Positions 34,793 through 43,329 of a stretch of DNA of 64,000 nucleotides are shown one piece after another. Where the stretch lies: NCBI RefSeq assembly GCF_017833525.1, contig NZ_JAFICD010000006.1, positions 356,762 through 420,761 of the forward strand, written 5' to 3'. Position 1 is the stretch's first letter. Each line of letters begins with the position of its first letter. The position numbers and the translations under genes were made by a program. The notes below the pieces were generated by a model. The model searched no databases and was not told where the DNA came from. It saw only the letters and a program-made list of their open reading frames with translations. This DNA is from Duganella sp. 1411. GTDB lineage: Bacteria > Pseudomonadota > Gammaproteobacteria > Burkholderiales > Burkholderiaceae_D.

Positions 34793-36094
34793 TTAATACA
34801 CTTCCGGATTCGGATCGGTGCGTTCCATTTCCAGCGACGCCGCCAGCAGCGCCAGGCGCGCCACCACACCGTACACGTAGAAGCGGTTCGGCGCCGCCGT
34901 GCCCGGCTTGGCCTTGAGGTCCGGCACCGCGTGCTGCTGGGCGAACGCCAGCGGCACGTACTGCGAACCGGGCGCGTTGAGGTTCTGGTCGATGCCCTTT
35001 TCCGCGTGCACGCGGTAGAAACCGCCCACCACGTAGCGGTCGATCATGTACACCACCGGCTCGGCGACATCGTCCTTGATGCTCTCGAAGGTCGGCACGC
35101 CCTCCTGGATGATGAAGTCGGTCACTTCCTTGCCATCCTTGATGACGATCATCTTGTCGCGCTGGGCCTGGCTCAAGTCCTTGATTTCACTGGAATCCTT
35201 GATCGTCAGGATGCTGGTGCCGTAGGTCCCGGCGTCCGGCTTGACGATCACGAACGGCTTCTGGTCCTTCATGCCGTATTCCTTGTACTTCTTCTTGATC
35301 TTGGCCAGCAGCGCGTCGACGTTGGCGGCCAGGCAATCGTAGCCGTCGCCGGTGCGGAAGTTGACCGCGTCGCACTTGGCGTGGAACGGGTTGAGCATCC
35401 ACGGATCGACACCGATCAGCTTGCCGAATTTCTTCGCCACCTCGTCGTAGGCGTTCAGGTGGTTGCTCTTGCGGCGCAGCGCCCAGCCGGCGTGCAGCGG
35501 CGGCAGCAGGCTCTGCTCGTGGATGTTCTGCAGGATGTCCGGAATGCCGGCCGACAGGTCGTTATTGAGCAAAATCGTGCACGGATCGAAATCCTTGAGC
35601 CCCACGCGGCGGCCGTTGGCCGAGCGCACCAGCGGCTCGACCACCAGCATGTTGCCGTCCGGCAGAGCCAGCGGGGTCGGCTGCGTCACCTCCGGCGACA
35701 GCGAACCAAGCCGCACGTGCAGGCCGGTCTGGCGGAAGATCTGCATCAGCCGGGCGACGTTCTGCCAGTAGGTCGGGTGGCGCTCGTGGATCTCCGGAAT
35801 CAGCAGCAGGTTGCGCGCGTCGGGACAGTATTTGTCGATCGCCGCCATCGCCGCCTGCACCGACAGCGGCAGCATTTCGGTGGCCAGGTGGTTGAAACCG
35901 CCGGGGAACAGGTTGGTATCGACCGGCGCCAGCTTGTAGCCGGCGTTGCGCATATCGACCGAGCAATAGAACGGCGGCGTGTGTTCCTGCCACTCCAGGC
36001 GGAACCAGCGCTCAATGGCCGGCGTGGCGGCCAGGATTTTCTCTTCAAGATCGAGCAACGGACCGGTCAGAGCCGTGACGAGATGGGGAACCAT
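34793..36094 (-). CDS. gshA: Glutamate-cysteine ligase (proteobacterial ATP-grasp-like type)
   Basis: This 433-residue enzyme catalyses the first step of glutathione synthesis. It is of the betaproteobacterial type unrelated in length and motifs to E. coli GshA. Conserved segments include SVDMRNAGYKLAPVDTNLFP, NHLNAYDEVAKKFG and VIVKPDAGTYGTSI. I use the ATG at 36094 (MVPHLVTALTGPLLDLEEK) rather than a TTG at 36136. It is co-directional with gshB, ptsH and ptsI. Confidence 0.92.
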   Translation of the reverse strand: MVPHLVTALTGPLLDLEEKILAATPAIERWFRLEWQEHTPPFYCSVDMRNAGYKLAPVDTNLFPGGFNHLATEMLPLSVQAAMAAIDKYCPDARNLLLIPEIHERHPTYWQNVARLMQIFRQTGLHVRLGSLSPEVTQPTPLALPDGNMLVVEPLVRSANGRRVGLKDFDPCTILLNNDLSAGIPDILQNIHEQSLLPPLHAGWALRRKSNHLNAYDEVAKKFGKLIGVDPWMLNPFHAKCDAVNFRTGDGYDCLAANVDALLAKIKKKYKEYGMKDQKPFVIVKPDAGTYGTSILTIKDSSEIKDLSQAQRDKMIVIKDGKEVTDFIIQEGVPTFESIKDDVAEPVVYMIDRYVVGGFYRVHAEKGIDQNLNAPGSQYVPLAFAQQHAVPDLKAKPGTAAPNRFYVYGVVARLALLAASLEMERTDPNPEVY

Positions 36095-36214
36095 GATTAC
36101 TTCCTTAAATGTGCGGGAGGACGGCCCTCCAGGCAACAGAACCTCAAATATTACCTTGCAGATAGCCCAAATCGGGGCGAAAACCCTATTTTAAAGGTGG
36201 AAATGGAAAAAAGC

Positions 36215-36226
36215 GGGGGGGGGGGG
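36215..36226. repeat. Homopolymeric G tract (12 G)
   Basis: Twelve consecutive G residues on the plus strand lie in the gap upstream of gshA, about 120 bp before its start codon. Such tracts can slip during replication or be sites of sequencing error. Nothing else is seen in this 170-bp gap. Confidence 0.85.
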
Positions 36227-36264
36227 CTGGCGTCCGCGCGCCCCGCTACGGCCGCCGGCACGGC

Positions 36265-36488
36265 TCAAATCGGCGTCAATCCACGATCCAACAGTCCGAT
36301 CAGTGGATCAAGCCGGCAGTTGTAGGCGGCGATGTTGGCTTCGACCCACTCGGCACGCACGACCGGCTCCCACCGCAAGGCATAGCCAGCACCGTAGGCG
36401 GCGCCAAGCCTTCGAGGCGCAGGCTCGCTCGGTAATTTTCAGCGCGCAACTTCATGAAAATCTGACGTTTCATTTCATTTGTCAACAT
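36265..36488 (-). pseudogene. YhfG-like small gene, apparently frameshifted
   Basis: The first ~28 residues from the ATG at 36488 (MLTNEMKRQIFMKLRAENYR then ASLRLEG) match the start of the YhfG family, small proteins often encoded next to Fic proteins. After that the frame becomes Pro/Ser-rich and stops at 36300. A different frame stays open across 36265-36407, encoding ALRWEPVVRAEWVEANIAAY and DPLIGLLDRGLTPI, so a one-base deletion (or two-base insertion) near 36405 would join them. The identity of that second part is unknown. Either a short YhfG-like gene or a broken longer gene is possible. Confidence 0.4.
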
Positions 36489-36595
36489 CGCAACCCTCCA
36501 TCATGCTATGTCCATCAGGTGCAAGACATTGTAACGCACCTGATTTCGTGCCGAATTAACCACCTGCTTCCGGCTGCGCCCTCACTTGCGGGACG

Positions 36596-36625
36596 AAAAA
36601 AAAGCGCCTCATACCGAGGCGCTTT
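36596..36625 (-). terminator. Intrinsic terminator after amtB
   Basis: A perfect 10-bp stem (AAAGCGCCTC at 36601-36610, GAGGCGCTTT at 36616-36625) with a 5-nt loop is followed on the minus strand by a run of about eight T. It lies 18 bp beyond the amtB stop and ends the torF-glnK-amtB operon. Confidence 0.92.
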
Positions 36626-36643
36626 GGGGGACTGCCTTATCAA

Positions 36644-38182
36644 TTAAACATGGTAAGCGGATTCGCCATGGGTGGTGATGTCCAGGCCTTCGCGCTCTTC
36701 CTCTTCCGGAACGCGCAGGCCGATGACCACGTCGACCAGTTTGTAGGCGATGAACGAGACCACGGCCGACCACAGGATGGTGACGCCGACGGCGGTCGCC
36801 TGGGTGGTGACCTGGGCGGCGATCGAGTAATCGGCCGACGCCTTGTTGGCGACGTAGTCGAAGATGCCCTGGCCGCCCAGCGATGGCGCGGCGAACACGC
36901 CGGTCAGCAGCGCGCCGAGGATACCGCCGACGCCGTGGACGCCGAACACGTCCAGCGAATCGTCAGCGCCCAGCAGGCGTTTCAGGCCGTTCACGCCCCA
37001 CAGGCAGATGACGCCGGCGGCCAGACCCATGATCAGCGCGCCCATCGGACCGACGAAACCGCAGGCCGGGGTGATGGCGACCAGACCGGCCACCGCGCCC
37101 GAGGCGCCACCGAGCATCGATGGCTTGCCCTTGAAGATCCATTCGGCGAATACCCACGCCACGGTGGCGGCGGCGGTGGCCAGCAAGGTGTTGATGAAGG
37201 CCAGCGCAGCAATGTCGGCCGCTTCCAGCGCCGAACCGGCGTTGAAACCGAACCAGCCGACCCACAGCAGCGAGGCGCCGATCATGGTCATGGTGACCGA
37301 GTGCGGCGCCATCGATTCGCGGCCGTAGCCGACGCGCTTGCCGATCATGTAGGCACCGACCAGGCCGGCGACGGCGGCGTTGATGTGCACCACGGTGCCG
37401 CCGGCGAAGTCCAGCGCGCCTTTTTGGAACAGGAAGCCGGCTTTGGCGGTTTCGCTGGCGGCGGTGGCGGCGTCCTTGATCGCGTCAGGACCGGTCCAGA
37501 ACCAGACCATGTGGGCGATCGGCAGGTAGGCGAAGGTGAACCACAGCACCACGAAAGCGAGCACGGCGGTGAACTTGGCGCGTTCGGCAAAGGCGCCGAC
37601 GATCAGGCCGCAGGTGATGGCGGCGAACGTGGCCTGGAAGGCGACGTAGACGAATTCAGGAATCACCACACCCTTGCTGAAGGTGGCGGCGTAGGCGAAG
37701 GCGCCCTTGGCCGGATCCCAGATGCCGTTCAGGAAGGCGCGGTCGAATTTGCCGTAGAAGGCGTTGCCCTCGGTGAATGCCAGCGAATAGCCGTACACGC
37801 ACCACAGCACCACGATCAGCGCGAAGACCATGAAGACCTGCATCAGGATCGACAGCATGTTTTTGGAACGGACCAGGCCGCCGTAGAACAGCGCCAGGCC
37901 GGGAATCGTCATCAGAATCACCAGCAGGGTCGACACCATCATCCAGGCGGTGTCGCCCTTTTGTGGCGCGGGGGCCGGCGCCGGTGCGGCGGCGGCAGCG
38001 GCTGGCGCGGCGGCGGCCGGGGCGGCGGCGGGAGCGGCCGGCGCTTCCGGTGCGGCGGCGGCGGGCGCGGTGGCGGCGGCGGCCGGCGCGTCAGCCGGTT
38101 TGGCCTCCTGGGCGTGGACCGGCGCGGCGAGTGCGAACAGGATGGATACCCCAGCGAGCAATGTTGTTATAGTTTTCTTCAT
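36644..38182 (-). CDS. amtB: Ammonium transporter AmtB
   Basis: The 512-residue Amt/Rh-family channel imports ammonium. It has a signal peptide (MKKTITTLLAGVSILFALAA), an unusually long Ala/Pro-rich periplasmic stretch (about residues 30-75), then eleven membrane helices. The pore His pair is visible in VVHINAAVAGLVGAY and VFGVHGVGGILGALL. The start is the ATG at 38182 preceded by AAGGGGAAG. It follows glnK by 11 bp, and GlnK blocks AmtB under nitrogen excess. Confidence 0.96.
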   Translation of the reverse strand: MKKTITTLLAGVSILFALAAPVHAQEAKPADAPAAAATAPAAAAPEAPAAPAAAPAAAAPAAAAAAPAPAPAPQKGDTAWMMVSTLLVILMTIPGLALFYGGLVRSKNMLSILMQVFMVFALIVVLWCVYGYSLAFTEGNAFYGKFDRAFLNGIWDPAKGAFAYAATFSKGVVIPEFVYVAFQATFAAITCGLIVGAFAERAKFTAVLAFVVLWFTFAYLPIAHMVWFWTGPDAIKDAATAASETAKAGFLFQKGALDFAGGTVVHINAAVAGLVGAYMIGKRVGYGRESMAPHSVTMTMIGASLLWVGWFGFNAGSALEAADIAALAFINTLLATAAATVAWVFAEWIFKGKPSMLGGASGAVAGLVAITPACGFVGPMGALIMGLAAGVICLWGVNGLKRLLGADDSLDVFGVHGVGGILGALLTGVFAAPSLGGQGIFDYVANKASADYSIAAQVTTQATAVGVTILWSAVVSFIAYKLVDVVIGLRVPEEEEREGLDITTHGESAYHV

Positions 38183-38193
38183 CAATCTTCCCC

Positions 38194-38532
38194 TTAAAGA
38201 GCTTCGTGGCCGGTTTCACCGGTACGAATACGGATCACCTGTTCCAGGTTGTACACAAAGATCTTGCCGTCACCGATCTTGCCGGTGCGCGCGGCGCCTT
38301 CGATCGCTTCGATCGCTTGTTCGACGATGGCGTCGTCCACCGCCGCCTCGATCTTGGTCTTCGGCAGGAAGTCCACCACATACTCCGCGCCGCGATACAG
38401 CTCGGTGTGGCCTTTCTGACGGCCGAAGCCTTTGACTTCGGTCACGGTGATACCTTGCACGTTGATCGCCGACAGGGCCTCGCGGACCTCGTCGAGCTTG
38501 AACGGCTTGATAATCGCGGTAATCATTTTCAT
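38194..38532 (-). CDS. glnK: Nitrogen regulatory PII protein GlnK
   Basis: The 112-residue PII protein has the T-loop with the uridylylated Tyr in HTELYRGAEYVVDF and the C-terminal signature TGKIGDGKIFVYNLEQ. It senses 2-oxoglutarate and ATP/ADP and docks on AmtB. It is the second gene of torF-glnK-amtB, so GlnK rather than GlnB is the likely name. Confidence 0.95.
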   Translation of the reverse strand: MKMITAIIKPFKLDEVREALSAINVQGITVTEVKGFGRQKGHTELYRGAEYVVDFLPKTKIEAAVDDAIVEQAIEAIEGAARTGKIGDGKIFVYNLEQVIRIRTGETGHEAL

Positions 38533-38543
38533 GCTGGCCTCGC

Positions 38544-39299
38544 TTAGAAGGTTTTGGAAATAGTAAGCACAGCCCCGGTTTTACCGAGGTTCTTACCGCG
38601 TCCGACGTAGGCGTCGGTATTGGTGAAGACCGCCGCCAATGCCACCGTTACCACGCCGAAATCTTTGGTCACGCCCACTTTGTAATCGCTGTAGCTGGAC
38701 GCGCTGGTGTTCTTGACCTTCTGGTGGCCGGCGTGCAGGTTCAGCGTGTAGCCGTCGTAGACGTCCTGGTTGTACTGGGCGTCGACGTAGCCGCTGTTTT
38801 TGCTGTCGGCAAAGCCGAACAGGTTGGTCGTCGAGTGCGAATACTTGAGCGAGAACGGGCCGGTGCCGATCTGCGCGTACAGCTCGAAGGTGTTGGCGCT
38901 CGGCGTCAGGCCGTTCGACGGGTAGAGGTAATACAGGCCGCCGACGTCATAGGTCACGTCCTTGGTGATCTCGCCGCGCTTGCCGCCGTAGATGTCGACT
39001 TCGACGTTGTCATCGCCGCCACTGTCCTTGATCCACTTGATGCTGGACGCCCAGGTGCCGACATACAGGCCGGTAGGATTGTTGACGTAATCCACGCCCC
39101 CCTGCAGCGCCGGCTTCAGGCGCGATTGCGAGATGCCGCGATAGCGGTAGTCGCTGGTCAAGGCCACGTTGTAGCTGATTTGGTTGTCCGGGACTGGCGC
39201 GGCGGCAGCGGCCGCGTCCTGGGCCTGCGCCACCGAGGCGCTCATGGAGGCAAATGCCAGGGTCAATGCTGCGATCAGGGTCAGGTTCGTGCTCTTCAT
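38544..39299 (-). CDS. TorF-family putative porin
   Basis: The 251-residue protein has a signal peptide (MKSTNLTLIAALTLAFASMS, cleavage near AQAQ) and amphipathic strands of a beta-barrel, opening with NVALTSDYRYRGISQSRLKP, the hallmark of the TorF/Gcw_chp family. The C-terminal Phe (TISKTF) fits outer-membrane insertion. It is the first gene of the nitrogen operon and is led by a sigma54 promoter, so it may help ammonium or other nitrogen compounds cross the outer membrane. Confidence 0.88.
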   Translation of the reverse strand: MKSTNLTLIAALTLAFASMSASVAQAQDAAAAAAPVPDNQISYNVALTSDYRYRGISQSRLKPALQGGVDYVNNPTGLYVGTWASSIKWIKDSGGDDNVEVDIYGGKRGEITKDVTYDVGGLYYLYPSNGLTPSANTFELYAQIGTGPFSLKYSHSTTNLFGFADSKNSGYVDAQYNQDVYDGYTLNLHAGHQKVKNTSASSYSDYKVGVTKDFGVVTVALAAVFTNTDAYVGRGKNLGKTGAVLTISKTF

Positions 39300-39404
39300 A
39301 ATTTTGTCCTTGTAGTTATTGAACTTAGTCACAGATACGTAGAATACGGTTGCGGGTAAAATTCTTATGACGCGAGGCAGTGAGCGGCATTCATTGACCT
39401 CTTT

Positions 39405-39420
39405 AGCAGAATGCGTGCCA
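39405..39420 (-). promoter_or_regulatory. Sigma54 promoter of torF-glnK-amtB
   Basis: On the minus strand the sequence TGGCACGCATTCTGCT matches the -24/-12 consensus TGGCAC-N5-TTGCW with one mismatch (CTGCT), with GG and GC correctly 12 bp apart. The predicted start lies about 95 bp upstream of torF. It fits NtrC-controlled nitrogen-starvation expression. Confidence 0.85.
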
Positions 39421-39532
39421 GCTAATGTTGCTCGGTAGATAGCTCCCGTATCCTGCACGACAACGTACGTACTCGGACAAAAGTGAGAATTTGAATGTGT
39501 CGGGCCCGGAAGTCTTAGCCATTGCACCACGA

Positions 39533-39560
39533 TGACGCTCGGATGCACTTTTATGGTGCA
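39533..39560 (-). promoter_or_regulatory. NtrC binding site(s) upstream of torF
   Basis: TGCACTTTTATGGTGCA (39544-39560) matches the 17-bp NtrC palindrome known from glnA promoters, with both TGCAC/GTGCA arms. A second, weaker site starting TGCACCA at 39533 overlaps it. They lie about 130 bp upstream of the -24 box, a normal enhancer distance. Confidence 0.8.
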
Positions 39561-39589
39561 TTCATAACCCCACCAGATCAAGGAATATT

Positions 39590-39850
39590 ATGGATATGAA
39601 CACTTTTTTTAACGACCTGCAGAACAAGATCAGCCAAGCGATCGAAAACTCACCAGCAAAGGACATTGAGAAGAACGTCAAGTCCATGATGACGCAGGGT
39701 TTCTCCAAACTGGATCTGGTGACGCGCGAGGAATTTGATGTTCAAACGCAAGTTTTAGCGAAAACCCGCGCGAAACTGGAGACGCTGGAGACGCGTTTGG
39801 CGGAACTGGAAGCGAAGGCGGCGGCGCCGAAGAGCGATATCATCATTTAA
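39590..39850 (+). CDS. ubiK: UbiK family ubiquinone biosynthesis accessory factor
   Basis: The 86-residue protein has the BMFP/UbiK pattern: an N-terminal amphipathic segment (MDMNTFFNDLQNKISQAI) and a coiled coil (about residues 50-75, LAKTRAKLETLETRLAELEA). UbiK forms trimers and aids the Ubi complex in ubiquinone synthesis. AAGGAATATT precedes the ATG. In relatives ubiK is usually followed by yifB/comM; here a ~21-kb carbohydrate island intervenes. Confidence 0.9.
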   Translation: MDMNTFFNDLQNKISQAIENSPAKDIEKNVKSMMTQGFSKLDLVTREEFDVQTQVLAKTRAKLETLETRLAELEAKAAAPKSDIII

Positions 39851-39877
39851 GATGGTTGCTGGCGCCGGCTTGACGGT

Positions 39878-39942
39878 GCATGCGTCGCAGGCGGCGCGTG
39901 TATGGCGGATTACGCTTCGCTAATCCGCCCTACGTGGTTCCA
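39878..39942. repeat. Dispersed palindromic repeat, copy 4 (right half)
   Basis: Only the right arm is present: a tgcatg-type centre, ggcggattacgcttcgc, then taatccgccctacgtggttc. It sits at the left boundary of the carbohydrate island, just after ubiK. Confidence 0.85.
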
Positions 39943-39986
39943 AGGTGGTTTTGCGGTCCCGTGGCGCGGGACCGCTTACTCGCTTA

Positions 39987-41423
39987 CTACTTATAAGTTA
40001 CGCCTTCGACGAACTTGCCGATGTCGAGCACGTTCGGCTCGGCGCCCTTGAGCTTGCGGCCGCCCACCGTCACGTTGTCGAGCGTGACGTTCTTGACCTT
40101 GCGCGACTCGTCATATCCGTAGATGACCGACGCGCTCGGCGAGCCGTCGCCTGTGAAATGGATGTTGCGCAACGTGACATTCTCTATGCCCCGCCCCGGG
40201 CTGGTGTTGTACTTGGGCGTGAAGGCGATGTGCAGGTTGAACAACTTGCCCTCCTCGATACGCTCGACCCGGATATCCTCGAACACCACGTCCCGCACCA
40301 GATTGTCGTCGGCCGCCATGATGCCGATCGCGCCCTCGTACTCGGGGTCGTCCTCGTCGTGATCCAGGATGTCGATGTTGCTGAAGCGGATGCGCTCCAG
40401 TACCTCCGGCTGCGGGTGCGCCGCCGACGGCGTGTTGCCGTGGATGCCGATCATGACCGCGTGCGCGATATCGGCCCATAACGTCGTGTCCTTGACGACG
40501 ATGTCGCGCGTGTTGCCCCAGATATCCCAGCGGTGGTTATATAGTGTGATGCAATCGTCGGAGGTGCGGATGAAGCTGTCGGCCACCGTCACGCGCTCGC
40601 AGGCGAAGTGCCCCAGCCCGTCCGACCACTTGCCGGCGCCGATGGTGCGGATGTTGCGCTCCTCGATGTCCTGCGACGTGATGCAACGCATCGTCCCGTG
40701 CGGCTGGTTGAAGAAGATCGGCCCGTCGATCACCACGTTCTTTGAGTCCTTGATCACCAGCATGTCGACGCCGTCGAACAGGCCGTCGCTGATGACCTTG
40801 ACGTTTTGCACGCCGTTGATGATCAGCGGGCGCTTGAGCATCGCCGAGCCATCGATATACACGGTGGAATTGGAGCGCACGTTGAACTCGCCATCGTGGA
40901 CGCCGGGACCGAAGTAGACCACCGGCTGGGTGAAGTCGGGCGTTTCGCCCTTTGCTATCGCCTCGTTGGGCTGGCGCGCCGGCGGCCTGGGCATGTCCTT
41001 GCGGATCGCGTGCGTGAACAGGTGCAGGTTGTGCAGGCGGTCGTCGTCAAATTCGATGCTCAGGTTGGCGGGGCGGTTCAGCGTGAAGAAGGCGGTGCGC
41101 CCCTTGATGACCGGTTTGATGCCCTTGGCGTCGGGACGGATCGCGACGCTGGCAAAGCGGCCGTTGTTCTTTTGCACCGCCACTTCCACCGGGCCGTCGA
41201 AATTGAAGTAGACCATCGACGCTTCGCTTTGCGTATCGAGGTCGACTTTGACCTTGTATTCGTACAAATCCTGCCAGACGCCGCCGGGCGTACGCACCCG
41301 CACCGTGAAGTCGTCGCTGTGGTGCGAATACCGGATCGGCTCCGGGAACGGGAACACCTGCACCTGCGCCGAGGACGAGGCACACCACAGCAAGGCGGCC
41401 ACCGTCAGAATTTTTTTGAACAC
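39987..41423 (-). CDS. Secreted GH28-like parallel beta-helix glycosidase
   Basis: A 478-residue protein with a signal peptide (MFKKILTVAALLWCASSSAQ) and a right-handed beta-helix of repeated short strands (NVKVISDGLFDG, NVVIDGPIFFN, TVADSFIRTSDDCITLYN). GH28 catalytic positions seem represented by WSDGLGH (for NTDG), TSDDC and MIGIHGN (for GHG), but no RIK motif is evident, so this is a divergent GH28-like enzyme and the substrate is uncertain. An N-terminal beta-sandwich domain (about 20-140) precedes the helix. It has its own palindromic operator and lies next to a GH43 gene in the island. Confidence 0.72.
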   Translation of the reverse strand: MFKKILTVAALLWCASSSAQVQVFPFPEPIRYSHHSDDFTVRVRTPGGVWQDLYEYKVKVDLDTQSEASMVYFNFDGPVEVAVQKNNGRFASVAIRPDAKGIKPVIKGRTAFFTLNRPANLSIEFDDDRLHNLHLFTHAIRKDMPRPPARQPNEAIAKGETPDFTQPVVYFGPGVHDGEFNVRSNSTVYIDGSAMLKRPLIINGVQNVKVISDGLFDGVDMLVIKDSKNVVIDGPIFFNQPHGTMRCITSQDIEERNIRTIGAGKWSDGLGHFACERVTVADSFIRTSDDCITLYNHRWDIWGNTRDIVVKDTTLWADIAHAVMIGIHGNTPSAAHPQPEVLERIRFSNIDILDHDEDDPEYEGAIGIMAADDNLVRDVVFEDIRVERIEEGKLFNLHIAFTPKYNTSPGRGIENVTLRNIHFTGDGSPSASVIYGYDESRKVKNVTLDNVTVGGRKLKGAEPNVLDIGKFVEGVTYK

Positions 41424-41448
41424 GCTAGTCTCCTGATTTTTGTTTTCA

Positions 41449-41462
41449 TGTTATCGATAACT
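41449..41462. promoter_or_regulatory. LacI-type operator A (upstream of GH28)
   Basis: TGTTATCGATAACT, with the perfect core GTTATCGATAAC at 41450-41461, lies 26 bp upstream of the GH28 start. It is the same palindrome as at kduI and near 60.6 kb. A dispersed repeat starts only 16 bp further upstream. Confidence 0.75.
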
Positions 41463-41477
41463 TACCTTGACCATGGT

Positions 41478-41583
41478 ATCACGTAGGGCGGATTAGCGCA
41501 GCGTAATCGGCCAATGCATGCGTCTAGACGGCGCATGCATTGGCCGATTACGGCGTTCCGCCTAATCCGCCCTACGTGGAACA
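41478..41583. repeat. Dispersed palindromic repeat, copy 5 (complete)
   Basis: A full copy: tcacgtagggcggattagcg at the left, a central ccaatgcatg / catgcattgg inverted pair around a tctagac core, and cctaatccgccctacgtgg at the right. It separates the GH28 and GH43 genes and sits directly upstream of operator A. Confidence 0.92.
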
Positions 41584-41600
41584 CGGACGTGGAACACGGG

Positions 41601-43235
41601 TCAGCGCGAGACGCGGAAATAATCGACGTCGATATACGCCGCCTTCTTACCCGCCGCCGGCCAACGCGTGCTGACCAGCCCAACCTGCGCGCCCACCCAT
41701 CTGCCCACCGACGCCTGGAACGGCTTGCCGGCCGGCGTGAACTGTTTCCCGTCCAGGCTATACGAAAACCGCACCACCGCGCCCTCGCCGACTTGCGCGC
41801 GCAGATACACCGGCTCGCGGCCCACCGCGCGCAACGGTTCAAGGCGCTCCTGGCACGTCAGCGCCGGCTCCTCGCAGGTGGACAGCACCAGCCGCGTCAC
41901 GCCATCGCTCTGCCGCAAGCCCAGCCACGCATATCGAATGCCCAGCACCAGCAACCCGGCCCGCTGAAGATCGGCGCCGCGCGCCTCGATCCTGGTGTCG
42001 ACGGTGAACACCGGCGCCGGGAACTTCTGCGTCAACACCGATGGCACCTCGCGCACGCTGCCCAGCTCCGGCGCGGCCTGCGCCGGCAGACGAAGAAAGC
42101 CCGGCCGCGCCTTCAGCGAGAACCAGCCGCCATCGGCATTCGGCCCCGGATTCGCATTCCACTGCCACTGCAAGCCGAGCCGGCCGCCGTCGAATTCGTC
42201 GCCGGTCGGCGGCACCACGATGCCGCGATCCTTGCCGGCCGGCTTGGCATAAGTTTGCACCGGCTCGCCGACGCCTGTGCCGTCCTTGTCCTCGCCGATC
42301 ACCGGCCAGCCGTCGCGCCAGCGCATCGGCTGCAGGTGCACCACCCGTCCATAGGCCCCCTTGTCCTGGAAATGATAAAACCAGTCGCGTCCATCCACGC
42401 CGTCGACCCACGCGCCCTGATGCGGTCCGTTGATGGCGGACGTGCCCTGCGCCATCACGATCTTATCCTCATACGGCCCGCCGATATTACGGGAGCGGAA
42501 CACCGATTGCCAGCCATGCTCGACGCCCCCGGCCGGCGCGAAGACGTAGTAATAGCCGTCCTTCTTATATAGCTTGGGACCTTCGACCGTGTGATAACCC
42601 GGCAATTTATTGCCGTTGATGATGTCCTTGCCGCGCTGGTCGAGCAGTTTGCGGGCATCCGCATCCATTTCGCGCAAGGTCAGGATGTTGTTGATGCCGG
42701 AGCGGCTTTTGGCCCAGCCGTGCACTAGCCAAGCCTTGCCGTCGTCATCCCACAGCGGCGCCGGATCGATGATGCCTTTGCCCGCCAGCAGCAGATGCGG
42801 CGCGCTCCACGGCCCGGCGAAGTTCTGCGCCGTCATCACATACACGCCGAAATCCGGGTCGGGATAGAAAATCCAGAATTTGCCGGCGTGATGGCGCAAT
42901 GCCGGCGCCCACACGCCCTTGCCCGGCTGCGGCTTGGCGAACACGTCCTCCGGCACCAGCCTGGGCAAGGCGTGGCCGACCAGCTCCCAGTTGACCATGT
43001 CGGACGATTGCAGCAGCGGCAGCCCGGGCGCGTTGCCGAAACTGGACGACGTCATGTAGAACATTTGTCCGACGCGGATCGCGTCCGGGTCGGAATAGTC
43101 GGCGTACAGAATGGGATTTTGATAGCGGCCATCGCCCAGGTCGGCGACCCAGGGCTGGGTGGACGATGGCTGTGGGTCGGCCAACGCGGCCGAGGCGGCG
43201 CACAGTATGAGGGACAGGGCAACGGCGGTTTTCAC
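41601..43235 (-). CDS. Secreted GH43 glycosidase (arabinosidase/xylosidase type) with C-terminal beta-sandwich
   Basis: The 544-residue protein has a signal peptide (MKTAVALSLILCAASAALA; start codon GTG) and a five-bladed GH43 propeller. The catalytic residues are visible: base Asp in YSDPDAIR, pKa-modulating Asp in GIIDPAPLWDDDG and acid Glu in HTVEGPKLYKKDG. A C-terminal concanavalin-like domain (about 345-544) follows, as in GH43_12-type arabinofuranosidases/xylosidases. It would trim arabinose or xylose side chains in the periplasm. It is divergent from kduI across a 222-bp region containing operator B. Confidence 0.88.
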   Translation of the reverse strand: MKTAVALSLILCAASAALADPQPSSTQPWVADLGDGRYQNPILYADYSDPDAIRVGQMFYMTSSSFGNAPGLPLLQSSDMVNWELVGHALPRLVPEDVFAKPQPGKGVWAPALRHHAGKFWIFYPDPDFGVYVMTAQNFAGPWSAPHLLLAGKGIIDPAPLWDDDGKAWLVHGWAKSRSGINNILTLREMDADARKLLDQRGKDIINGNKLPGYHTVEGPKLYKKDGYYYVFAPAGGVEHGWQSVFRSRNIGGPYEDKIVMAQGTSAINGPHQGAWVDGVDGRDWFYHFQDKGAYGRVVHLQPMRWRDGWPVIGEDKDGTGVGEPVQTYAKPAGKDRGIVVPPTGDEFDGGRLGLQWQWNANPGPNADGGWFSLKARPGFLRLPAQAAPELGSVREVPSVLTQKFPAPVFTVDTRIEARGADLQRAGLLVLGIRYAWLGLRQSDGVTRLVLSTCEEPALTCQERLEPLRAVGREPVYLRAQVGEGAVVRFSYSLDGKQFTPAGKPFQASVGRWVGAQVGLVSTRWPAAGKKAAYIDVDYFRVSR

Positions 43236-43329
43236 GATGGCACGCTCGCATTCTCTTCAAATAAAAATCATTGATCAATCCAACCCCAACCCCAGCCACC
43301 TTTCACCTCATCGGAGGCTGTGCCACGTA

